This document shows positions 20,894 through 30,398 of a stretch of 64,000 nucleotides of DNA, one piece after another. A program made the translations under genes and the position numbers. Below the pieces are notes generated by a model that was not told the origin of the DNA, ran no database searches, and saw only the letters and a list, made by a program, of their open reading frames with translations. Origin of the DNA: Dipteris shenzhenensis (Eukaryota; Polypodiophyta; Polypodiopsida; Gleicheniales); assembly GCA_047967505.1 (NCBI GenBank), contig CM106540.1; one strand, written 5' to 3'. How positions within the stretch are numbered: the stretch's first letter is position 1; each line of letters starts with the position of its first letter.

Positions 20894-22253
20894 TTGTCGG
20901 GTCGTCGCCATAGCAATTGCCCCCACACTCTTGCAAAATTTGCCCAAAATGCTCCCAGCCTCCTGCCCTCTTCCACTGCCATTCAGAATAGCTTGTCTAT
21001 GTCCTCCCACTCTTCCTCATCCACCAACTCCCTCATCACTCAACTACCATCCCTCTTTTCGATGGATCCCGAACACGCATTCTTCGAGTTCAAAGTGGAC
21101 TTGGGACTCCACCCCCTCCCTATCCCACAAGCCACCGGCCCCTCAAATTCCCAAAGCACTACATCTACCACGATCTACATGCCTTCCATGATCCCCATTG
21201 AAGATTTGCAAGGGGAAGAAGAAGTGTCCAACAAGTAGGCCACTCAAGAGGGTACAACAGTAGTGGGTACACCTCCCTCAAGATCAAGAAAGCACACCTC
21301 GGCTCCAACAGCAGGCAAATACAAGGTCATGCACTCCCAATCACACTCATCACTTGGAAAAACATGGATCCAAGAATTGGATGCATGCATTGTGCATTCA
21401 CGCTTTGCCTATGAGGATCATGACTACACCCTCCACTACCATACCGTGGTCACCTATGCAGCACTAAAGCAGCCAGAGGTGGAGGAGGCGATCAGAGTTG
21501 TTGGACCTGAACAAAGTGGCCGACTTGGACATGAAGCTATTCACAAAATTCCTCCAGGCATACAATAGCAACACCAACATTGGCATCCTGCAAGATGCAG
21601 CAGGCAATGCCCACCACTACCTGATCATCAATAAAGATGTGGTATGTGCAGCCTTCGCCCTACCGGTCATCGGTGAGAAGTACTCCATGAAGAAGTTGGA
21701 CACCCTCAGCAAGGTCTGTCACTATGACCGCCAGAAGCCAAAGGTGGAAAGGCCGACAAGAGCCTTGCAATAGCTCATGTAAGTTAAGGACATAGACCAC
21801 CATCTATCTATCATACCCAACATCCTACTACGCTTGGTGGAGCCCCAAGGTACAAACTGGACAGACTAATTCTGTAGCCAAATGAGGGACGAACCTCAAG
21901 ACATGTGGGGAGGTAATCGGCAACCCCATGCTATACATGCCAATCCTCTACTACTTGCAACAGCAGCATCCACCAGTCGGCTTCAGGTTGGCCGAAAAAT
22001 CCACCACAGGACTAGTGCAGATAGAGCCCAAAGAAATAGAGGTCAAGCCCAAGTGAGTCAAGACAACGTCCAATGCCACTTTGACCAATCTTATGCAACC
22101 AGACCCAAGTCAGTTGCTCGCACAATATGAGGACTGCCAGATGCAAGAATTCATGCACCAACAACTACGACTCCAGCAAGCGGATTCTCAAAACAAGGAC
22201 AAATGGATTCAGGAGGAGCCCATCCTCATCGAAGACCTCCAAGGTGACGAAAC
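20894..22253 (+). pseudogene. Unrecognised open frames, probably retroelement gag or extra ORF, first part
   Basis: Open stretches (20894-21238, 21263-21568, 21498-21773, 22081-22253) with moderate frame changes. The phrase IEDLQGEEEVSNK near 21200 and IEDLQGDET near 22230 recur, suggesting an internal repeat or a duplicated start. The last frame is interrupted by the short LTR element at 22254 and resumes after it at 23608. That continuity shows it was one frame before insertion. No known domain was recognised. Confidence 0.35.
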
Positions 22254-22580
22254 TGTTGGGATATGTGTGATCAAGGGCTTGCTAGGTGCATGTGTGCATC
22301 CACTAGCAATCATATCGTTGTGTGTGTATGTGTAGGGGAAGCACACTTAGTGCCATAGACCATGACAAGGTGATAATGTAATGCAAAGATTGTGGAGTTC
22401 CTATGATTTAGGAGTTACCTCCATTGATGTAGGAGAGGTGCCACTGATTTCGGACACCCTCTCTCCATTTCTATAAAAGAGGGACTTCCCTCTCACAATG
22501 AATAGAACACCCATTTGAATATCTCATGTGTTCTCACTCACCTCCATGATGAAGCTCTCCTCTCTCCCCAAGTTCCAACA
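22254..22580 (+). repeat. 5' LTR of short copia-type element
   Basis: Begins TGTTGGGATATGTG, ends TTCCAACA. Contains a TATA-like TATAAAAGAGG near 22474 followed by AATGAATAGAAC. About 95% identical to 23276-23607 by eye. Confidence 0.85.
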
Positions 22581-22854
22581 TGAAGGCTCTTGCTATCATT
22601 GCTTTGGGATTAAGTGACTCATACATTCACCACATTGATGGCTTTGAAACTTCACATGAAGCTTGGGATCATCTTCACACAGTGCACAAGGGAAATGCTT
22701 CAAATATACCTTGCTTATTAAGTTCCTTTGGCTACAATTGAAAAAGGGAGTTTGTTATTCCATGAAGAACAACAACTCCAAAGACAATGAAGCATATCTT
22801 GTGAAAAAGAGCAACATTAACAACAAAGAAAATCTGGTTGAAGAGAGAACTCCA

Positions 22855-22960
22855 TCAACAAATGAAGAATCAAATTTTGTCAGATTGGGCTGTCTAGAGT
22901 CAAATGAAGAATCAAATTTTGTCAGATTGGGCTGTCAGATTGGGCTGTCTAGAGTCCAAT
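22855..22960 (+). repeat. About 40-bp tandem repeats in the short LTR element
   Basis: AATGAAGAATCAAATTTTGT and the following TCAGATTGGGCTGTCTAGAG are repeated, with a partial third copy. Confidence 0.8.
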
Positions 22961-23275
22961 ATTTTGAAGTGTGGTCATCACTTGGTCACGTAGTCAATTT
23001 TGAGGTTCTCTACCTGGATTAGTACTCCAAAAAGAATGTCATGGTTTTGCTTTAATCCATATAGTCTTTGTAAATCACCTCTGGTTAGCATATGATGTAG
23101 GCCATGTGATATATGTTTGGTCTATCTCATTTTTGTAAACCTTGACCCTTGGACACCTTTGCTAGCATGAGATCCTAGCCATAGATTTATCCTTGACCAC
23201 CATGAGATGGCATGAGAAACTATGTGACTAGATGTATCCTTGACATAGCATGAGGCACACCCTTGAGGGGGGATA

Positions 23276-23607
23276 TGTTGGGATATGTGTGATCAAGGGC
23301 TTGCTAGGTGCATGTGTGCATCCACTAGAAGTCATATGGTTGTGTGTGTGTGTGTGTGTAGGAGAGGCACACTTAGTGCCATAGACCATGACACAGGTGA
23401 TGATGTAATGCAAAGATTGTGGAGTTCCTATGATTAAGGAGTTACCTCCATTGATGTAGGAGAGGTGCCATTGATTTAGGACACCCTCTCTCCATTTCTA
23501 TAAAAGAGGGACTTCCCTCTCACAATGAATAGAACACCCATTTGAATATCTCACGTGTTCTCACTCACCTCCATGATGAAGCTCTCCTCTCTCCCCAAGT
23601 TACAACA
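23276..23607 (+). repeat. 3' LTR of short copia-type element
   Basis: Begins TGTTGGGATATGTG, ends TTACAACA. It carries a longer TG microsatellite than the 5' copy. Confidence 0.85.
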
Positions 23608-25890
23608 AAAACAATCACCATTGGCATCCATCTAGAAGCCAGAGACATGCTAACCACCCCCGCTATGCCCTACGTCTCAGTCTCCATAACCCCCCAAGAG
23701 ACCACATTCTTCGCCACCATCGGCACCTCTTCCTCTCCATGGGCAGGCCTAACAGAGGCCTTACAGTTTTGCAGCGCACCCCAATATAGGGCACCAAGTG
23801 GCTATAGCCACATGTTGGCCAAGCAATTATCGAGAGTGCGAGCCTGATGGAATAGCACCTCTTTGAAGTTATGGCATAGCTCCCATAGGTCACATGCACA
23901 ATTTTGTAGAGGAGGCAAAAACAAGCGTCACAGCTCTCTGCACATGACAGCCAATCCGTAATGGTTGCAGCCCAAGGCACGAGCCAAGTAGTAGTACAAA
24001 GAGCGAAGGAGTACTGTGTGAAAGCTGAGGAGCTCGAGCTTGCTCTTACAAATGTCAAAGACGACCTCACCACACAAGCAAATCCCTGGTTCAAACACTC
24101 ATGGACCAGGTCAACAAGGTAGAGTCAGGCCTACGAACAACACTGGAACAAAAATCATAGGCAGAGGTGCAGTACGCCCGAACACGAGCACTAGGAATGA
24201 TAGATACAAACCCTACAAGATCTCTTGGCATAAGAAAAGGAACTTACAGTTTCCATCCAAGCAGAAAACAAACACCAGCATGCCCCCATCCAATCAGAGG
24301 AGTCAGGATTGGAAGACTAGGAGCAATAGGAGTTTCGGATGTACAGGGGAGGTCTCTGCACAATTTGCCACATACACACTTGCACCATGCACCATCCCCC
24401 AGACCCTCCAAATGCACTTCGATGCACTCCATGCACAAAACCTCATCTTCCACATAGATCTCACAACTCCACTTCCTCCTAACACCCTCCAAACCATCTT
24501 AACCATGTCATACTTCTCCTTAGATATCCAAACCACTTCTCTATCTCTCCTCCGCCCCTCCGATCTCCAAACTCTAGTTGCCCATCCCATCCTCCTCTAT
24601 TTGCAAGCTTGGTTCCGCATCATCATGGAGTCCCTTAATTATCAAACAAACGATGAAGTGATGCAAATTGCAAAGCCCGAGGAACTCACACCATGGGTCT
24701 ACACACCTGAAAGTCTACAAGTAGACATTAATTGGATGTAGACCTACAGCCAAGCCTCTACAATCCAATCTCAAGGGCACCTTGTGGCATTCCAGTCCAC
24801 CACCTATAACCCCCTCGGCATAAAAATCATCTTCAATAGGGTGCTACAAGCTCTCTAAGACTCGCTTGAGTCCTTGGTGAGCAATTTTGAAACAATTCAT
24901 GTAGCATACCTCAAGGAAGAAGGCCACAAATCCATCGTCCTCTTTAATACTACAGCCCCTCCTGCTAAAATTCCACCACCACCTCCTCTAGATCCCACCC
25001 AACAAGGCACCCAACCTCCCCTCCCTCAGACAACACTTATTTGTCTAATGCCTCTAGCAGAACCACATCACAACATGGGACATCTCGTCCATCTCTTCTA
25101 CAGCTCTAATTGACCTTCCTAATGCAGCCTTCAACACGCTGCTCAAGGCCACCCATTTTGTATAGGAAGCCAAAGCAACAACGCCAATAGGCATAGCAAA
25201 GTTGGAGCCGATTCCCATTGTAGATGACGATGCTCTGCCATCCCCGCCTACCTCCCCCCCTAAATATGTTCAATGGTGGTAGGACTTGCAATCATTTTAG
25301 GAGCTGCCAGACAGTGCGCTTATGCATCATTGGAAGTGCCAACTCAAGGGCTGCCACCTCCATCTCTATGAAATCCTTGAGGTGCGCTCCCTCACACAAT
25401 TCATATCCACCCACTATATATGCCAATGGAACAACGATGGCCTAGGGCCAAATTCAGAGAACTCTAGTAGAAGGACCCAAATATGTTGTATGTTTCATCC
25501 ACACCACCATTGGCGGGCCTCAAGCAGTCATTGGATCCTATATGGTAGAGGTAGATATCCCAACTTTCCAAAGTACAACTTCCCCAAAGAGATGACTCAG
25601 GAGGGATTTTGCTTCCGCCTCCAATCATTCAACATCTCAGCAATTCCAGATCCCACCATTGTAGCAGCGGTCCACTTCAACCACCTCCTCCTCTTATTCC
25701 TCTGCAATCTCCCTACCCACAACCACTCCATCGACGATTGCCTCCACAATCTGTACAACCAGGTTGTCTTCAATCCTAACATCAGTCCTACGCAATTCCA
25801 AGACTTCCGTCTCTACCTCCACATCTGCAATCTCCACGGACTTCACATCCGCACATACGAGGATATGCATGCCACCCATTTTTAATGGTA
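23608..25890 (+). pseudogene. Unrecognised open frames, second part
   Basis: After the short LTR element the interrupted frame continues (TITIGIHLEARDMLTTPAMP) to 23847. Further open stretches follow at 24040-24741 (233 codons, ending QVDINWM), 24874-25113 and 25322-25885. The 24040 frame is Leu-rich in its C-terminal half (LSLLRPSDLQTLVAHPILLY). A diverged copy of the TTPAMP...GLTEAL block may lie at 36240-36415. No conserved domain was recognised. The neighbouring Ty3 pieces suggest a retroelement accessory frame, but this is inference. Confidence 0.3.
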
Positions 25891-26017
25891 TCACTTGTAC
25901 CTCACTCACCTCACTCCATGACAACTAGACCACTATGCAGTCCTACAAATAGTCCTCACCACCGACCTCCTCCAGCATGGCTGATCCAAGGATGGATCAG
26001 CAATAGGAAGGGGGTCA

Positions 26018-26345
26018 TGTTAACATCCACAGAGTATAGTCGTTGAATGCAGGGTAATCAGTGATTGGAGTGATCAGGCTACATGGTCTACTTCAACGGA
26101 TAAGCTCAGGGAGTTTGATCCCCAAATACCCCAAGGCGAATGATTGGAGGCAACATGCAGATAGAAGGAGTACATCTTAAACTCAGGGAGTTTGAACCCC
26201 AAATATCCAAAAGCCAAAGATTCTAGGCAACGTGCACAAATTGTATGTTCTAGCTAACATCCCCAGGGCCAAAGACTATAGGCTCAAATGAATTGAAGAT
26301 CAAGAACCATCTAGTTATTTGTAGAGATTTCTATGAGTTTGTCAC
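26018..26345 (+). repeat. Possible LTR sharing motif with window start
   Basis: Starts TGTTAACATCC after a purine-rich stretch (AATAGGAAGGGGG) and carries CTCAGGGAGTTTGA at 26105 and 26182, as at position 114. It could be the 3' LTR of the element whose remains start the window. The right boundary is not determined. Confidence 0.35.
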
Positions 26346-26879
26346 ATTAACAAAAGAACAATATATAAATTGTTCCCTTGTTAACTGACCAAGATAGTGC
26401 AACGTTGGTTTAGCCAATTTCCATTTGGTTATTTTAAAGCTAGCAGCAAATATCAAAAGCTTTTCTCAAGAGGTTTAAATAGGAAATTAATGCAGAAGAC
26501 ATGAATACTAAGCTCAATGCCTTAAAGGAAAAAGAGCATGAGTCTATCTAGCAATTTTTGCTAAGAGTGTGGCTTTGATTAAGCAACTTGGCACACCATC
26601 AAATGACAAGTCACTGCATGCATGATTGATTACAGGTTGTGCTCAAATAGGGCTCAAATCAACCTTTAATAGGTCTCTAGGAATAGTCAATCAAAAAAAA
26701 ACAAATGAAGCACTATTCAACCGAGCTATTGCACTAGAAAAGAGCAAACTTGTCAAGAAAAGTCTAACAAAAAGGTTGAGGCAAGTGACGAAGAGGATGC
26801 CTCTACAAAACCAAACAAGCTAAACTCAATAAAACCAAACAAGTTGAACTTAACGTTGAAGAAAGCCCTGAACAAGATG

Positions 26880-27050
26880 GGTTTCTAAGAGAAACTAAGT
26901 TAGGATGTAAAATGGTGAAATAAGTGCTCTAAGAAGGGACATACAGAGGATGATTACAAGTTTAAGGACTATGGAACTTGCACCAAATATGGTCATGATG
27001 AGTCCAACTGTTGGTATGCAAGGAAGAGGACTCTAGATGTGAACTAGGTC
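26880..27050 (+). pseudogene. Gag fragment with two zinc knuckles
   Basis: The frame at 26922-27015 has a knuckle-like KCSKKGHTEDDYKFKD followed by CTKYGHDESNC, and a lysine-rich tail (PKPKQAKGKGKNGKDKN). This is typical of plant Ty3 Gag C-termini. Stops surround it. Confidence 0.5.
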
Positions 27051-27329
27051 AAACCTGAGTCTAAGGCTTAGGAAGCATCACCACCAAAACCCAAGCAAGC
27101 TAAGGGTAAAGGAAAGAATGGTAAGGACAAGAATCAAGGTCCTTCACAAGTTTGGTGTTAATTTTTGCAATGGTGATTACACCAAGGTTTGAGTGCCAAT
27201 TTTGGCAAGAGCATCTAAAATTACTAAGAAGGAATATGGAAAGACGGGTAGTGGATCCCGGATGCTAGCTCATATTGGCAAAACTCCCAAACTCAGTTGA
27301 TGTTAATGTAGTAACTCGGTCTCAAATCC

Positions 27330-27790
27330 CAATGAATAATGTCATTCACGCAAGATTCATTTATGTGATTGATAGAACTGACTGGCTATTTCCCATTGTG
27401 GTAATACCCAAGGAGAATGGAGAACTCAAAGTGTGAATGCCCAAACCGTACCAAATTTGTTTCCTATTCCATCCATAGATGGCCTACTTGACCAAGTTGC
27501 AAGACATGAGCTTTACTCATTTATGGATGGCTATAGTGGCTATAATCAAATATTTATGGCACCTGATGATCCAACTAAAACTGCTTCTATTACCACATGC
27601 AGTGTTTATGCCACAAAAGTCGCACCATTTGGGAATAGAAATGCACCATCCACTCTCCAAAGGTTTATTCTAGAAACAGTAAGGACTACATGACAGAGTT
27701 TATTGCTATTTATTTGGATGATTTTTATGTACACTTGGATGTCTCCATTCATTTTATCTATCTTGGGAAGATATTTGGCATATGCAGATA
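27330..27790 (+). pseudogene. Ty3 reverse transcriptase fragment
   Basis: RT blocks in order: HARFIYVIDRTDWLFPIVV, then NLFPIPSIDGLLDQVARHEL, SFMDGYSGYNQIFMAPDD, KVAPFGNRNAPSTLQRF and the catalytic AIYLDDFYVHLD at about 27706. One stop and frame changes are present. The sequence ends shortly after the catalytic site. Confidence 0.8.
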
Positions 27791-27904
27791 GGTAGCTATT
27801 TCACTAAATCCCGTTAAAATCATTTTCCGTGTCTGAGTTGGCGTTTTGCTTGATCATGCAATTTCTCAAGGGATGTTTTTTGGCGAGCATCTTTTGGCGA
27901 GATT

Positions 27905-28062
27905 GCCCAAAAATGGCGAGTGTATTCTCTCTCTTCTCTCTTCTCTCTTCTCTCTTATCTCTTATCTCTTTGAACATCTGTTTCTAGCTCTTTAATCACG
28001 CCTGTACTCTCTCTTCTTCTCTACTCCCCTCTATCCACTCGTCCCCCTTTCACATCCCCCCT

Positions 28063-28159
<97 letters not shown>

Positions 28160-28191
28160 CCCCCCTCCCTCTCTCCCTCCCTCCCTGCCCC

Positions 28192-28245
<54 letters not shown>

Positions 28246-28294
28246 CCATATCCCTCCATGACTCTCCCTATCTCTTCCCATCTCCCCCCACCCC

Positions 28295-28328
<34 letters not shown>

Positions 28329-28330
28329 GA
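27905..28330. repeat. Compound CT/C-run/CA microsatellite
   Basis: CTCTT repeats at 27925-27970, long (CT)n tracts broken by C-runs at 28061-28310, then (CA)n at 28309-28328. Arg-Glu open frames on the minus strand are artefacts. Confidence 0.9.
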
Positions 28331-28420
28331 CATAATTGCAAGAGAAGGGTCATAACCATTTTGCTTAATAGATTGGAATGGTTTATAAGTATTATCTTGA
28401 TCAATTATGCAAGTAGGAAT

Positions 28421-28700
28421 TGTTGGAGGTGGTGGCATTCCCCTGTCGATTGAGCTAACTGGAGCATGGTTTTTGGGTGTTGCACTGTAGGACTCATGGC
28501 ATTGGTAGGATTTAATCCCATAAGCATGAATGTGGCCCTAATGGCCTTAGATGTATTGGCTTTTAACCCCTCTCTCTCTCATCCCTCCTGGGGCCTTTTG
28601 AGGGTAGATAGAGGCATATGTGGCTAGGAGGTAGGGGATTGGGACCCCCTGCAATTGGCGTTGTCCTTGGGACACGTGGTAGCCATGCATGCTACCAACA
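28421..28700 (+). repeat. 5' LTR of TRIM
   Basis: 280 bp, TGTTGGAGG...CTACCAACA, followed directly by the primer site. Confidence 0.7.
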
Positions 28701-29040
28701 TGGTATCAGATTAGGTGTTCCTTGCTGCCACAGGACCGTGGTATATTTTTGGGTAGCCATCATGAGCGACACATGATAATTGTGTGACTATGGCAGACAA
28801 ACTATCGTGTTCTGTGTAGTGACTTTGAAGTGGAACTCGATTTGTGTGTGTTAGCAAGGGTGATAGTTCTTGATAACTGCCTAACATGTGTGTTCCCTCA
28901 TGTAGCCTTTGGCAATCATGCTACCCACGTGGCATTTGGTGGGGCCTACATTTGATTGGCCTAGCCTTGTGTGGTTTGGTCTTTGTTAGGTTTGACCAAT
29001 TGGTCACGTTTGTTTGCACTAGGGTTTGTCCATAAGGGAG

Positions 29041-29326
29041 TCTTGGAGGTGGTGTCCTTCACCCTGTGATTGAGCTAAGGGGAGTGTGGTTTATTAGAGC
29101 AACTATTATAGTATAGGACATGTGGCATTGGTGGGATAAAATCCCATCAACAATAATGTGGCCTTAGTGGCCTTGGATATATTGTCTTGATTTCCCCTCT
29201 CTCTCTCATCCCTCTCGATACCTTTTCGGGGAGAAGAGGTGTGTGTGGCTAGGAGGTGGGGGAATTGGGATCTTTTGCACTCAATAGTGTCCTTGGGACA
29301 CATGGCATCCATGCAGGCTGCCAACA
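29041..29326 (+). repeat. 3' LTR of TRIM
   Basis: 286 bp, aligned to 28421-28700 with roughly 75-80% identity by eye. Confidence 0.7.
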
Positions 29327-29541
29327 AGCATGACTATACGTTTGATCCTACCAGTTGAAGGCAATCCAAGTAAGTTTGCCTTCTTAAATACTTTCACCAA
29401 ACACATATACACAACCTTTAAAAAAACACCCCAAAAAAGTTACTTTATACAATTTAAAAAGACTACCATGTGGCATTTCAATCATCCAAATGCCATGTGG
29501 CAAGTTGTTTTCCAAGTGTCAAGCTTTTTCCAAAAGTCAAA

Positions 29542-29545
<4 letters not shown>

Positions 29546-29605
<60 letters not shown>
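29546..29605. repeat. (GA)30 microsatellite
   Basis: Sixty bases of AG repeat. Confidence 0.95.
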
Positions 29606-29606
<1 letters not shown>

Positions 29607-29764
29607 ACACACCTCTTTTAAATTTTCTTGCATCATCATTCCCATACATGCGCCTAAAACTTTGTACCTTTAATTTGTTGCCAAATCTAAAATTTGAGCA
29701 CATGAGTAGAAAGATTTTGAAATCCTAAGTAATTTTCCTTTTTGAACTCAACTCTAGTTATGCA

Positions 29765-30331
29765 TCAAAACTTATGACCTTTCAAAGTTTTGGCTATGTA
29801 ATGCAGTCCAAAAATTATTGCAAAACTTCGAAATCGATCAGACACTATAATCTTTGGCAAGCCATGATGAACAAAGATATGCTTGATGAATAAGTGTGTA
29901 GCTTGCCGAGCTGTTAAAGTCTTCTTGCATGGGATGAAATAAGCTTGCTTACTAAAGCGATCTACTATCGTCCATATCATATCATTTTGATTCACTGTAG
30001 TAGGAAAATTTGCTATGAAATCCATGGATATTTGTTCCCAGGGTTGCATAGGAATAGGCAAAGGCATTAGTAATCCCAGGGTCTTTCCTTTGTAACTCTT
30101 GATCATGGTCACATGCCTAAGCTTCTTCATCACAGCTGGAATAATGAAATGATCAGGAGTAAATGGAGCAAATGAGGGAAAATTGATGTGACCAATATTT
30201 TTTTTTCCATCCACAAACCAATACCCAATTGAAATGTTTTCTGTAGCAGATGTGAATCGATGTCCTTTCATTTGTCTCACATTGGGTTTCATCCTATGAC
30301 ATGCAATAAAAATAAGTTTTAAATTTATCAA
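29765..30331 (-). pseudogene. Ty3 integrase fragment
   Basis: The minus strand is open for 188 codons. The core includes PWEQISMDFIANFPTTV (first acidic residue), WTIVDRFSKQAYFIPCKK, IKHIFVHHGLPKIIVSDRF (second acidic residue). It stops before the third. The zinc finger is not evident. The fragment lies at the downstream end of the minus-strand ParB/methyltransferase-like locus and may have cut it off. Confidence 0.8.
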
Positions 30332-30398
30332 AAGAAAACACGATTATAACAATAATAATTGACCCAAAAAAATCTTTGCATTTCATTACTGCACTCAC

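Larger units (their letters stand above)
22254..23607 (+). mobile_element. Short copia-type LTR element (1,354 bp) with gag remnant
   Basis: LTRs of 327 bp (22254-22580) and 332 bp (23276-23607) with TG...CA ends enclose 695 bp. The internal region starts with a Gag-like UBN2 segment (LSDSYIHHIDGFETSHEAWD) directly after the LTR and has a purine tract (TTGAGGGGGG) before the 3' LTR. No pol is present, so it is non-autonomous. Flanks GAAAC and AAAAC match at 4 of 5 bases, a probable target duplication. No clear Met-tRNA primer site is visible after the 5' LTR, which is odd and may reflect a deletion. Confidence 0.85.
28421..29326 (+). mobile_element. TRIM-like LTR element (906 bp)
   Basis: Two diverged repeats, 28421-28700 and 29041-29326, both starting with TTGGAGGTGG-type sequence and ending CCAACA, enclose 340 bp with no coding capacity. 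The primer site TGGTATCAGAT follows the first repeat at 28701, and TAAGGGAG precedes the second. The second repeat starts TC instead of TG. Flanks GGAAT and AGCAT match at 3 of 5 bases. Size and structure fit a terminal-repeat retrotransposon in miniature. Confidence 0.75.

Noticed and set aside
28021-28404. Arg-Glu repeat open frames on the minus strand
   Set aside because: Translation of CT/C microsatellite.
28701-28712. tRNA gene trace
   Set aside because: Only the 11-12 base primer-site complement is present, here and at the other elements; no tRNA gene body.
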